From: Paenibacillus brasilensis
GTDB lineage: Bacteria; Bacillota; Bacilli; Paenibacillales; Paenibacillaceae
DNA: 64,000 bases
Reading direction: 5' to 3'
Assembly: GCF_009363115.1 (NCBI RefSeq)
Contig: NZ_CP045298.1
Span: forward strand, 2,618,501-2,682,500
Shown piece by piece: positions 53,057 through 62,333 of this stretch. A program made the translations under genes and the position numbers. How positions within the stretch are numbered: the first letter of the stretch is position 1; every line of letters starts with the position of its first letter. The notes under the pieces were generated by a model. It was given only the letters and a program-made list of their open reading frames with translations, did not search any database and was not told where the DNA came from.

Positions 53057-53065
53057 TGTTATAAT
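53057..53065 (+). promoter_or_regulatory. Extended -10 promoter of the amino-sugar operon
   Basis: TGTTATAAT matches TGnTATAAT and lies 36 bases before the first start codon. No good -35 element is seen at the right distance. It appears to drive the nine-gene operon. Confidence 0.55.
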
Positions 53066-53100
53066 TTACCTTAATAAACTAAGAACAAGGGGGTCACCAT

Positions 53101-54375
53101 GTGACAAAGAATGCGAAAGGCAGGTTGCGGTTGCTTGTATCTATGCTGGCGCTGGTTGTACTGCTGAGCAGCTGCGGTGGCGGAAGCTCAAAACCGGGAG
53201 ATGTAAACGGTGAGAAAGTGACACTGCAATTTTGGACGATTGCACTACAACCTACATTTACTCCGTATTTTAATCGAGTGATTGCTGATTATGAGCAGAA
53301 GAACCCCAATGTCAAAATTGACTGGAAGGACTACCCCTATGATGCGGTAACCAACAAGCTGTTGACGAGTATTGCTAGTGGCAGCAGTCCGGATGTGGTC
53401 AATCTCAATACGGAATTTGCCAGCCAAATGGGCTCCAAGGGTGCTGTTGTTGATATGAATGAGTATTTGTCCCCGGAGGAGAAAGCAGCTTATTTCGAAG
53501 GTATCTATAATTCCACAGTTATTAACGGAAAGGCTTACGCGTTACCTTGGTATACGGGTACGGAAGTGCTTTACATGAATACGAAGCTGGTGAAGGCTGC
53601 TGGATTAGACCCTGCCCATCCGCCCAAAACGCGGGAAGAGCTGTCGGAATGGGGCCGCCAAATCAATAGAAAAATCGGTAAAGCCGGGTATGCGCAGCAG
53701 CTTGTATCCAAGCTTTTTGCCATAGATGGCATTCCGATTTTGAATAAAGAAAAGACAGCAGCGGCGTTCAATACACCGGAAGCAGTCGCTATGCTTGAAA
53801 ATCTAAAAAAACAGATGGAAGATGGTGTCGTTCTTAAAGAAGACGCTGATTTTTCGCAGCAAGTGAAATATTATGCAGGAGAGCAGGTTGCTTTCGAGCT
53901 GGCAGGCCCAACGTTTATCAATTTTATCAAAACGGCGGCACCGGACGTGTATAAGAATACGATTGCTTTTCCTGTACCTACAGGTAAAGCTGACGTGAGG
54001 TTATCCAATACCATGGATCTGGTTGTACCGACCAAGTCTGCGCATGTAAAAGAAGCGGTGAAGTTTGCTGTTTTCCTGACGAATGCAGAGAGCCAGACGG
54101 CGTTTTCCAAAGCGGCAAATACGCTGCCTTCCACGAAGGACTCCATTAAAGATCCGTACTTCACACAGTCAGATCAATCACTGGAGGCACAAGCGAAAGT
54201 GGTATCTGCACAAAGCCTGGATAAGGCGACTGATTACATGGTCGGTGTGCCTAATGCCAAGGACGTGAACAGTGCGATTACACGTGCTTTTCAAAATATT
54301 TTATTAAACGGAACGGATACCAAGCAGACGCTTGCTGCTTTGGAGAAGGAAGTGAATGACATATTAAAGCAATAG
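53101..54375 (+). CDS. ABC transporter sugar-binding lipoprotein
   Basis: The 424-residue protein is a family 1 solute-binding protein. Its lipoprotein signal ends in LLSSC, followed by a Gly/Ser linker, and the binding fold shows VTLQFWTIALQP, NPNVKIDWKDYPYDAVTNKL and SSPDVVNLNTEFA. The start is GTG at 53101 behind AAGGGGGTC; the overlapping ATG at 53099 is followed at once by a stop. It is the first gene of an operon with GH84, NanE and a ROK kinase, so the ligand is probably an N-acetylhexosamine oligosaccharide. Confidence 0.92.
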   Translation: MTKNAKGRLRLLVSMLALVVLLSSCGGGSSKPGDVNGEKVTLQFWTIALQPTFTPYFNRVIADYEQKNPNVKIDWKDYPYDAVTNKLLTSIASGSSPDVVNLNTEFASQMGSKGAVVDMNEYLSPEEKAAYFEGIYNSTVINGKAYALPWYTGTEVLYMNTKLVKAAGLDPAHPPKTREELSEWGRQINRKIGKAGYAQQLVSKLFAIDGIPILNKEKTAAAFNTPEAVAMLENLKKQMEDGVVLKEDADFSQQVKYYAGEQVAFELAGPTFINFIKTAAPDVYKNTIAFPVPTGKADVRLSNTMDLVVPTKSAHVKEAVKFAVFLTNAESQTAFSKAANTLPSTKDSIKDPYFTQSDQSLEAQAKVVSAQSLDKATDYMVGVPNAKDVNSAITRAFQNILLNGTDTKQTLAALEKEVNDILKQ

Positions 54376-54439
54376 GTTCAGCAGGGGAGTGAAGTGAATG
54401 CTCCCCTGTTCATTTATCAAAATCGGGTGGTGATGCAGC

Positions 54440-55321
54440 ATGATCAAATGGTTGAGGTCGGAATCCTTTACGGCCTGGGCCTTTATGACGCCGGGACTAT
54501 TGTTGCTTGCCGTCTTTGTATTTTGGCCTATTATTTACAGCATTCCGCTGGCCTTGACGGACTACTCGGTCATATCGGATACCCATTATATTGGTCTCGC
54601 TAATTTCGAGGCAGCGTTTAAGGACCGCAACTTTCTCATTTCGATCTGGAACTCATTAGTGTATGTGCTCATTGTTCCCTTTCTTCAGATTTTCTCCATC
54701 CTGATGGCCGTGCTGGTGAACAGTCGTATACCAGCGATTAAAATATTTCGGACGACCTACTACATTCCTGTCGTAACTTCCATGGTAGCCGTAGCCTTAA
54801 TTTGGAGCTGGCTGCTGGGCAATAACAGCGTTGTGAACTATCTGCTCATGAAGGTCGGCTTAATCAGCAGGGAGATCCACTGGTTATCGGACAGTAATTT
54901 AGCCTTGTATGTACTTATGTTCATCACGATGTGGAAGGGACTCGGGTATTATATGATGCTCTATCTGGCAGGCTTACAGAACATTCCACAGGACCTGTAC
55001 GAAGCCGCCAGAGTGGACGGAGCAAGCCGCTGGCGGCTGATCGTTCATATAACCCTCCCGCTATTAAGACCCTACATTCTGTTCTGCACACTCATTTCAC
55101 TCATGGCAGCTATTCGCGTATTCGACGAGGTGTATGTGTTGACCAAGGGTGGACCGGGAACGGCCACGTTGACTTCCAGCTTGTATATTTTCCAAAAAGG
55201 GATGGAGCAGTTTAAGTTTGGTTATGCCTCGGCGCTTGGCTTAATTGTTGGCGCGGTGATTGCGGTACTCAGTATTATCGTGTTCCGATTCAATAGGAAA
55301 GGTGGTGTCGATCCCTATTGA
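54440..55321 (+). CDS. ABC sugar permease, MalF/UgpA type
   Basis: The 293-residue protein has six membrane helices and the EAA loop DLYEAARVDGASRWRLIVHI near residue 190. It lies 64 bases after the binding-protein gene, and its stop overlaps the next permease start. Confidence 0.93.
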   Translation: MIKWLRSESFTAWAFMTPGLLLLAVFVFWPIIYSIPLALTDYSVISDTHYIGLANFEAAFKDRNFLISIWNSLVYVLIVPFLQIFSILMAVLVNSRIPAIKIFRTTYYIPVVTSMVAVALIWSWLLGNNSVVNYLLMKVGLISREIHWLSDSNLALYVLMFITMWKGLGYYMMLYLAGLQNIPQDLYEAARVDGASRWRLIVHITLPLLRPYILFCTLISLMAAIRVFDEVYVLTKGGPGTATLTSSLYIFQKGMEQFKFGYASALGLIVGAVIAVLSIIVFRFNRKGGVDPY

Positions 55322-56211
55322 TGAGTCTACAGAATGACAAAAAGCTACACTCACCCCTTCCGAAAAATAAAAACAGCCAGATCATGCGGAGCTTGGGGCG
55401 AACTGTAAGAATGACGATCATCTATGCATTGTTGGTGCTGCTCGCTCTATTTTTAATGGGACCGTTCCTATGGCTGCTCAGCGTATCGCTCATGCCGGGT
55501 CGCAACATTTTCTCATCGCCACCCGCCATTTTCCCGACCTTTATTGATTTTGATAATTATGTTAAGGTATGGAAATTTATGGACTTTCCGAAGTATATGC
55601 TGAATACCGTGATTATTACGGTGCTGGGCGTAGTGCTCAATGTGCTGCTCGCCAGTTTGACGGGATATCCCTTGGCTGTATTTCGTTTTAAGGGTAAAAA
55701 CCTGGTGTTTACACTGCTGATTGCTACAATGATTATTCCTTCGTATACCGCATTTATTGTGCATTATCTGACCATTCAAGAGTTTCATCTCGGCAACACC
55801 TATTTGGGTGTAGTACTGCCTGGAGCGGTCTCTGTTTTCAACATTTTTTTGATGCGACAGACGTTTATTCATATTCCTACCGATGTGCGTGATTCCGGCA
55901 AAATGGATGGCGCTTCGGAATTTCGAATTTGGTGGCAGCTTGTGCTTCCGCTGGTGAAGCCGGCGCTCGCCGTGATTTCTTTGCTGGAGGCCATGTCGTT
56001 CTGGAACAGCTTCCTGTGGCCTATCGTTATTTTGAACGATACGGAGCTATACCCGTTGGCGGCTGCGCTCACCTATCTCAATGGTCAATTTGCCTATAAC
56101 TTCGGCTGGATAGCAGCAGGCACGATGATTTCAGTGCTTCCGATCATTATCTTGTTCCTGTTTACACAGCGCTACTATGTGGAAGGTCTGGCAGGAGCGG
56201 TGAAAGGCTAG
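55321..56211 (+). CDS. ABC sugar permease, MalG/UgpE type
   Basis: The 296-residue protein has six membrane helices and the EAA-type loop DVRDSGKMDGASEFRIWWQL near residue 190. In that loop EAARLDGA is replaced by DSGKMDGA. ATG at 55321 shares one base with the previous stop, and AGGTGG lies upstream. As in the other sugar locus, the ATPase is not encoded here. Confidence 0.92.
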   Translation: MSLQNDKKLHSPLPKNKNSQIMRSLGRTVRMTIIYALLVLLALFLMGPFLWLLSVSLMPGRNIFSSPPAIFPTFIDFDNYVKVWKFMDFPKYMLNTVIITVLGVVLNVLLASLTGYPLAVFRFKGKNLVFTLLIATMIIPSYTAFIVHYLTIQEFHLGNTYLGVVLPGAVSVFNIFLMRQTFIHIPTDVRDSGKMDGASEFRIWWQLVLPLVKPALAVISLLEAMSFWNSFLWPIVILNDTELYPLAAALTYLNGQFAYNFGWIAAGTMISVLPIIILFLFTQRYYVEGLAGAVKG

Positions 56212-56262
56212 GCTGGATATTTCGGCTATGATAGCCCGTGAATGGAAGGAGAGGCGATTGCA

Positions 56263-58053
56263 ATGGGCTTAACACCTCAGGAGATTCAATATTATTTTCG
56301 TGATGCGTATGACAGCCGAGAAAAGCTGGTTGTACCTGAACCACGTCTGGTCTGTGAGCTGTCCTCCCGCTTTGCGATGAATCAGGAGTATGAAGGTGTG
56401 CTGGACCCCGAGGGACCGATCAAGCTGATTTTACCTCCGGGACCGGGTGTGCCAACCGAATCACGAGGCAGCGTGCAACTGGTACTGGAGTATGATGGGG
56501 CGCTCGTTGCAGACGGATATCGACTGGAGATTCAGAAGGAGGGCCGGATTGAAATCCATGCTTCCAATAAAAGAGGACTTAAATACGGCATGGATGCACT
56601 GCATCTCCTGCTCCAAGTTGATCAGGAGCGATGTATCCTGCCGGTGGTAGCTCTTCGGGATGAGCCTTCTTTTCCGGTCAGAGGGATTATTGAGGGGTTT
56701 TACGGAGAGCCGTGGAGCTTCGCAGATCGGCTGGATGCCGTCTCTTTTATGGCTGCACATCGGATGAATACGTTTATGTATGCTCCCAAAGATGATCCAT
56801 ATCATCGCGAGCTATGGCGGGATCCGTACCCTGAGGATACATTTGCACAAATCCGCCAATTAAAGGAAGCCTGCGACCAAAATGAGGTTGATTTTCATTA
56901 CTGTATCAGCCCAGGGAATGATCTGAGCTTCGGCAGTGATGAAGATTTTGAGAGGCTGACGGAAAAGCTGGCGGCTGTGATGGCTATTGGTGTAAGGCAC
57001 TTTGCAGTTTTAATGGATGATATTGACTATGTGCTAAAAGGAGAAAACCGACATTTGCTGGGCCGCTCGGGTCATGCTCATGTCTTTTTGACCAACAAGG
57101 TGCATGCATGGCTGACCGAGCGATTGCCTGAGTTTACACTAACGGTTTGTCCTTCGGAGTACTGGTCTTATTGGGATACGGAATATAAAAAGGATTTCCG
57201 TGAGCGTCTGCACCCGGAGATTAAAGTGTTTTGGACAGGGTACTTCGTTTTTGCTCCACAGATTAGTCGTGAGCATGCCGATGAGAATCATGTTTTCTTT
57301 GGGCATGAGCTGTGGCTGTGGGATAACATCCCGGTGAATGATTGTGACCGTGATCGCTTGTTCCTCGACCCACTGCGTGGGCGGTATTCCAGGCTTCCGG
57401 ACTGTGGGCATACCGGGATGGTAGCCAATCCGATGAATCAGTGGGAGTGCTCCAAAGTGACGCTCATTACGATGGCCCACTACATGTGGAACAGTGAGCG
57501 GTATATGCCGGAACTCTCTTGGGCATGGGCTGCGCGTGAACTGGCTGGGGCGCGTGCGGAGGAATTTATGTTTTTCTGCCGTCAAAACAGAAATAGCCGC
57601 TTGGGCGGTATTGTGTATGAGGACGTGGATTTTGCCTTGCAAGCGCGCGATATCCCTGCGCTGGATATGTACTTTGAACGGCTGCTTCAGGCCGTGAAAG
57701 TTCTGCGGAATGTATCGACCGACGACCCTGCCGCTGGGTTCGTGTCCCAGGCTGGGCCGTGGCTGGAGCGTGCCGAACTGGACGCAAGTCTGTGGCAAGT
57801 GCTGCGACAAGCCGTGCTCGTTACCGAACAGCGGGATAATGCCCGGTTACAGGAGAGCGGCACGCAAAGCGAAGTGGCTGATCCGCAAGAGCCACCGCCG
57901 TTGAAGGATGAAATCGTAGCGGAGCTGCGAAGCGGAATTACCGCTTGCCTGGAAGCAAAGGTCCAGCTGGGGAGTAATCCTGCCATCCGTGCTGCCGAGC
58001 AGTGGGGCTACGTGGGTCAGGATGAACAGGGCAAATATCAACTAATTCTATAG
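56263..58053 (+). CDS. GH84 beta-N-acetylglucosaminidase, intracellular
   Basis: The 596-residue enzyme has a GH20b-like N-terminal domain (GYRLEIQKEGRIEIHASNKR, KYGMDALHLLL) and then the GH84 barrel: RGIIEGFYGEPWS near residue 138, YAPKDDPYHRELWR near 165, and the catalytic pair Asp252-Asp253 in LMDDID. GH84 enzymes use the substrate's acetamido group to cleave terminal beta-GlcNAc. There is no signal peptide, unlike many secreted GH84 proteins, so it acts on imported saccharides. ATG at 56263 follows AAGGAGAGG by eight bases; ATG at 56242 precedes that site. Confidence 0.93.
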   Translation: MGLTPQEIQYYFRDAYDSREKLVVPEPRLVCELSSRFAMNQEYEGVLDPEGPIKLILPPGPGVPTESRGSVQLVLEYDGALVADGYRLEIQKEGRIEIHASNKRGLKYGMDALHLLLQVDQERCILPVVALRDEPSFPVRGIIEGFYGEPWSFADRLDAVSFMAAHRMNTFMYAPKDDPYHRELWRDPYPEDTFAQIRQLKEACDQNEVDFHYCISPGNDLSFGSDEDFERLTEKLAAVMAIGVRHFAVLMDDIDYVLKGENRHLLGRSGHAHVFLTNKVHAWLTERLPEFTLTVCPSEYWSYWDTEYKKDFRERLHPEIKVFWTGYFVFAPQISREHADENHVFFGHELWLWDNIPVNDCDRDRLFLDPLRGRYSRLPDCGHTGMVANPMNQWECSKVTLITMAHYMWNSERYMPELSWAWAARELAGARAEEFMFFCRQNRNSRLGGIVYEDVDFALQARDIPALDMYFERLLQAVKVLRNVSTDDPAAGFVSQAGPWLERAELDASLWQVLRQAVLVTEQRDNARLQESGTQSEVADPQEPPPLKDEIVAELRSGITACLEAKVQLGSNPAIRAAEQWGYVGQDEQGKYQLIL

Positions 58054-58145
58054 GCTTTAACTGCGGAAAGAAACCAGACAGTGTAGTTGCTCTGAAAATC
58101 ATGATTGCTGTGAGATAACAGTAATATTCACGAGAGGTGAAGCGT

Positions 58146-59687
58146 GTGGCGAAGCCAAACACCCGTGTGCTTTTTGTGCCGCTGGATGAACGTCCTTGTA
58201 ATTATGAATTTCCCTATTTACTGGCCCAGGGCACAGACTTGCAAATGGAACGGCCTCCATTCGAATGGATGGGACAAAAGAAAGCCCCTGGCGATACAAC
58301 CAGCCTATGGGCCTGGCTCGAAGAACATGCGGCTGCTGCTGATGGAGCTATTATTGCGATGGATACGTTGCTGTATGGTGGAATTGTGCCTTCCCGCCTG
58401 CATGAAATGACAAGTAAGCAGATCAGAGACAGGATGAATCGCCTTCGCAGGCTCAAACAGCTATATCCGCAGCTGACTTTATATGCATTTCAACTAATTA
58501 TGCGTTGTCCGCAATACTCTTTGGCTGATGAAGAACCGGATTACTATGCCGATTGGGGGCGTGAGATATTCAGAAAGGGCTTCATTGTGCATCGTCAGGA
58601 GTTGGGGATTGCTACCTCAGAGGAACTGCTTGAATTAGCTGACATCAACCAACGGTTGCCTGTAGAAATACTGGGAGATTATTTAGGTCGTCGCCGTGTG
58701 AATTTGGAGGCGAATGAAGCGGCACTGGAGCTGGTAGCAGAGGGCGTTATTGATTTTATGATTATTCCACAGGATGATTCGGCCCCCTATGGCTATACCG
58801 CTAAGGATCAGCAGCGGCTAAGAAGTCGTATTTCCGAACTCGCGCTGGATTTAAACGTGTACATGTATCCAGGGGCCGATGAAGTAGGATGTACGCTGCT
58901 GGCGCGTTGGGTTAACCGAATGAATCAAGCTGTGCCGCTAGTCTATCCCCGCTTGTCCGCCTTGCAAGGGGCATTCGTTGTTCCGCTTTTTGAGGATCGC
59001 TATTTTTATGAAACTTTAAAATATCAGATTATAGCGGCCGGTGGGCTGATTGCTTCCTCAGCGGCGGAGGCTGATTTGATTTTGCTGGCCAACACCCCTG
59101 GCGACACGATGGCAGAAGCTTCATCCCAGCAACATGCAATGGCCGGATATGATGTACACCGGAATGTAGTTGAACTAGTCGAATACGGTGCTCACATGCT
59201 GCAATATGCTGGCAAACACATTGCCGTCGCTGATGTAGGCTATGCCAACGGCGCCGATCTCAAGCTGCTTAGACTATTGAAGCAAAAGGGACTGCTTTTT
59301 AAGCTGGCAGGCTATGCTGGCTGGAATACAAGCTCCAATACCCTCGGAACCGTCATTGCCCAGTCGATGCTGTATACGCACTATGGACCTACGGAGGAGC
59401 ATCTCGATTTTCTGTCGTTGCGTTATGCCGAAGACGCCTGTTATTGCGCTGTGGTGCGCACCGCTATGAATAACGGAATTGTGGAGCAAATGGGCTTTAC
59501 CAAGTTTATGCTCGATGGACAGAGGGGTTCGGTTGCTGCGGTTATTCGTGGGCGGCTGGAGCAGGCGCTTGAGGAGTATGTGAACGGGCCGGAGGGCCGC
59601 GTAAAAATTACAGATTGCTACATGCCGTGGAACCGCACCTTTGAAGTCGGATTGACCGTACGGCATTATGCCGAGGAGAGAGAGTGA
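58146..59687 (+). CDS. DUF4127-family protein in the amino-sugar operon
   Basis: The 513-residue cytoplasmic protein belongs to DUF4127, a family without assigned function, recognised from VLFVPLDERPCNYEFP at the start, AIIAMDTLLYGGIVPSR near residue 80, and IPQDDSAPYGYTAKDQQ near 205. AGAGGTGA precedes GTG at 58146. It lies between GH84 and NanE genes, so it may act on an amino-sugar intermediate or oligosaccharide. Conserved Asp, Glu, His and Gly clusters (YPGADEVGC, DVGYANGAD) suggest a hydrolase- or lyase-like catalytic domain, but this is inference. Confidence 0.85.
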   Translation: MAKPNTRVLFVPLDERPCNYEFPYLLAQGTDLQMERPPFEWMGQKKAPGDTTSLWAWLEEHAAAADGAIIAMDTLLYGGIVPSRLHEMTSKQIRDRMNRLRRLKQLYPQLTLYAFQLIMRCPQYSLADEEPDYYADWGREIFRKGFIVHRQELGIATSEELLELADINQRLPVEILGDYLGRRRVNLEANEAALELVAEGVIDFMIIPQDDSAPYGYTAKDQQRLRSRISELALDLNVYMYPGADEVGCTLLARWVNRMNQAVPLVYPRLSALQGAFVVPLFEDRYFYETLKYQIIAAGGLIASSAAEADLILLANTPGDTMAEASSQQHAMAGYDVHRNVVELVEYGAHMLQYAGKHIAVADVGYANGADLKLLRLLKQKGLLFKLAGYAGWNTSSNTLGTVIAQSMLYTHYGPTEEHLDFLSLRYAEDACYCAVVRTAMNNGIVEQMGFTKFMLDGQRGSVAAVIRGRLEQALEEYVNGPEGRVKITDCYMPWNRTFEVGLTVRHYAEERE

Positions 59688-59691
59688 TCCC

Positions 59692-60411
59692 ATGGAAATG
59701 GAAGCTGTATTATCAAGAGTGCGGCACGGTCTGATTGTATCGTGTCAAGCATTGCCAGACGAACCGCTGTATGGAGCGGATTCGATGGTCAAAATGGCAC
59801 GTGCCGCACAGCAGGGCGGGGCCGTAGCGATTCGCGCCAACGGTGCAGCGGATGTGCGTGCGATCAAACAGGCGCTTTCTTTGCCGGTTATCGGCTTGAT
59901 TAAACGAGATTATGAAGATTCTGATATTTACATTACGCCGACTCTTCGTGAGATGGAGGAACTGGTTGAGGCGGGCGCGGATATTATCGCACTGGATGCC
60001 ACACTGCGTCCACGCCCGGGAGGGTGCAAGCTCAAGCGACTCATAGATTACGCCCATGAGCATGGAGTAACCTCCATGGCGGATATATCAACATTGGAGG
60101 AGGCGCTACATGCGGCTTCCCTTGGTGTAGGCTGCGTATCCACAACATTATCCGGTTATACGCCATACTCTACTCAAATAGAAGGTCCGGATCTGGAACT
60201 GGTTCGGAGAGCATCGGAGCTGGTTCCCGTTCCTTTAATTGCAGAGGGGAGAATCCATGACCCGGCACAGGTAAAGGAAGCATTTCGGCTGGGTGCACAT
60301 GCAGTGGTTGTAGGCTCGGCGATTACCAGACCTCAATTGATTACGCAGCGGTTTGCCGATGCCGCAAGGAAGGCAGTGAAATGCATCTATGGAGATGAAA
60401 GACCGAATTAA
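59692..60411 (+). CDS. nanE: N-acetylmannosamine-6-phosphate 2-epimerase
   Basis: The 239-residue TIM-barrel enzyme interconverts ManNAc-6-phosphate and GlcNAc-6-phosphate. NanE hallmarks are GLIVSCQALPDEPLY at the start, GAVAIRANG near residue 43, GLIKRDY near 67, ALDATLRPRPGG near 103, and LIAEGRIHDP near 182. GAGAGAG lies upstream of ATG 59692; 59698 is a possible second start. It overlaps the regulator gene downstream by 23 bases. No sialate lyase is present, so ManNAc rather than sialic acid may be the entry point. Confidence 0.95.
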   Translation: MEMEAVLSRVRHGLIVSCQALPDEPLYGADSMVKMARAAQQGGAVAIRANGAADVRAIKQALSLPVIGLIKRDYEDSDIYITPTLREMEELVEAGADIIALDATLRPRPGGCKLKRLIDYAHEHGVTSMADISTLEEALHAASLGVGCVSTTLSGYTPYSTQIEGPDLELVRRASELVPVPLIAEGRIHDPAQVKEAFRLGAHAVVVGSAITRPQLITQRFADAARKAVKCIYGDERPN

Positions 60412-61228
60412 TACGTATTATCCTTCATTAACAAAATCGGAGCAAAAAGTTGCCTTGTGTGTACTGGAGCGTCCCGCAGATATTATATATTTCTCCGTAA
60501 CAGAGCTGGCTGACTTTGCCGGTACAGGCGAGACGACCGTCATGCGTTTTTGCCGGAAGATTGGTTTTAAAGGCTACCAGGATTTCCGATTGTCCCTGGC
60601 GCAAAACCAAACTTATCGCAAAACTGATATAGGCGGGGAACGCCTTGGCCTTGATAACGATCATGATATTACCCGTACAGTGTATCGCAACATGCTCAAT
60701 ATTCTGCACTCCAGCATGGGGCTCCTGGATCATTCTGAGCTTGGACGCGCGATTGCATGTCTCGATCAGGCCGGCTATGTCCAATTTTTTGGTGTAGGCG
60801 CTTCGGGGATTTCCGCGCAGGATGCCAAAAACCGCTTCTTACGGATCGGGCGGCGCGCCGAGGCTGTGGCAGACGGTCATATCCAATCAATGATGGCGGT
60901 ATCCATGAACCCCGGTGATGTGGCTATCGGCATCAGTGTATCGGGAAGTACGCTGGATACGAACGACATGCTGCACAAGGCCAAACAAAACGGTGCAACA
61001 GTTATCGCAATTACGAATTATGCAAAATCGCCAATCACCTCGATTGCAGATATCGTTCTATTGACTGCAGGCAAGGAAGCTCCGATAGAGGGAGGCTCAA
61101 TTGGCGCTAAAATCTCACAGCTGTTCGTAATTGACCTCCTTTGTGAAGGACTTGCACGCAAACACATCAATCACACCAAACAGATGAAGGAAAAAACCGC
61201 GAGGGCGGTTATTGAGCGGAGCTATTGA
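60389..61228 (+). CDS. MurR/RpiR-family transcriptional regulator
   Basis: The 279-residue protein has an N-terminal helix-turn-helix of the RpiR type (SVTELADFAGTGETTVMRFC, KIGFKGYQDFRLSLAQ) and a C-terminal SIS sugar-phosphate isomerase-like domain (VQFFGVGASGISAQDAKNRF, AIGISVSGSTLDTNDML). Such regulators sense sugar phosphates; GlcNAc-6-phosphate or ManNAc-6-phosphate is the likely effector here. Its own ribosome binding site is weak, consistent with coupling to the overlapping nanE gene. Confidence 0.93.
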   Translation: MEMKDRINTYYPSLTKSEQKVALCVLERPADIIYFSVTELADFAGTGETTVMRFCRKIGFKGYQDFRLSLAQNQTYRKTDIGGERLGLDNDHDITRTVYRNMLNILHSSMGLLDHSELGRAIACLDQAGYVQFFGVGASGISAQDAKNRFLRIGRRAEAVADGHIQSMMAVSMNPGDVAIGISVSGSTLDTNDMLHKAKQNGATVIAITNYAKSPITSIADIVLLTAGKEAPIEGGSIGAKISQLFVIDLLCEGLARKHINHTKQMKEKTARAVIERSY

Positions 61229-61378
61229 GATTTTGATGTCGAGTACCGCATGCGCTCTCAGGCTCCCGGCTTGGCTTTGTGTTGTTATATGAGTTGCTGC
61301 TATAAGAAAATTTATGCAAGAAAATGTAGGTAAAAAGCCTATATGCTTATGTTGCAGGGCAACGAGGAGGACGCTGTG

Positions 61379-62308
61379 GTGGCAGAGGATATGAACAGAG
61401 TTATTGGAGTTGATATTGGAGGTACCTCGGTGAAAGCCGCCATAGTGGCACGGGATGGATCTGTGCTTGATGAAATCCGGCTGGATACGGACGCTTCTCG
61501 CGGACGTGAGTGGGTATTGTCACGGGTGTCCGAGTCGGTATTCGGACTGATGCGTTCTTTTGGAGACAGCAGTACGAATAGGGGGATAGACGCTCTGGGA
61601 ATTGCAACTGCTGGCAGAGTCAATATGGAGAGCGGCGAAGTCGTGTATGCGACAGATAACCTGCCTGGCTGGCAAGGCACATCCTTGGTAACGTGGGCCA
61701 GAGAAAAGCTGGCAGTACGCGCCATTGCTGATAATGATGCGAACGCCGCTTTGCTTGGAGAGTCGTGGCAGGGAGCGGGAAAGGGCAAGCAGCGCCTGGC
61801 TATGCTCACCTTGGGAACAGGTGTCGGCGGTGCATTTATGGAGCATGGCCTCCTGTGCAGAGGGGCTCATTGGAGCGGCGGTGATTGGGGACACAGTATT
61901 TTATTCCCGGGCGGTCTCCCCTGCAATTGCGGAAAAAAAGGCTGCGCCGAGCAGTATGTATCGGGCACAGCCCTGTTACGGCGGGGCACGGAATACACGG
62001 GCAGGCTCTACCGCTCGGGGAACGAGATCATGCAGGAGGCCGCTCACGGTAACCTGGAGGCCATCCGGGTGCTGGACGAATACACCGCAGATTTAGCTGT
62101 GCTTTTGGCTAATATTTCGGTGACGCTTGATCCTGAGGCGATTATTGTAGGCGGGGGAGTGGCAGACGCGGGAGAGGTCTGGTGGCCCTTGCTGGAAAAG
62201 CATTTGCACCTGATGGGAGTTAAAACGGAAGTAAGTCGGGCGTTGCTCGGCAATCGCGCTGGCATTATAGGTGCCGCGCGGCTTGCTTTTGAAATAACGG
62301 AGACTTAG
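61379..62308 (+). CDS. ROK-family sugar kinase, probable N-acetylmannosamine/glucosamine kinase
   Basis: The protein of about 309 residues has the ROK phosphate-binding motif GVDIGGTSVKAAI at the start, the catalytic ADNDANAALLGE near residue 118, LTLGTGVGGAF near 143, and the zinc loop CNCGKKGCAEQYVSG near 180. With NanE next to it, phosphorylation of ManNAc or GlcNAc is likely; a glucokinase is the alternative. GAGGAGG at 61364-61370 supports GTG at 61376 or 61379 as start. It lies 150 bases after the regulator. Confidence 0.88.
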   Translation: MAEDMNRVIGVDIGGTSVKAAIVARDGSVLDEIRLDTDASRGREWVLSRVSESVFGLMRSFGDSSTNRGIDALGIATAGRVNMESGEVVYATDNLPGWQGTSLVTWAREKLAVRAIADNDANAALLGESWQGAGKGKQRLAMLTLGTGVGGAFMEHGLLCRGAHWSGGDWGHSILFPGGLPCNCGKKGCAEQYVSGTALLRRGTEYTGRLYRSGNEIMQEAAHGNLEAIRVLDEYTADLAVLLANISVTLDPEAIIVGGGVADAGEVWWPLLEKHLHLMGVKTEVSRALLGNRAGIIGAARLAFEITET

Positions 62309-62333
62309 CGCGAGCATGAAAGGGGAACAAACC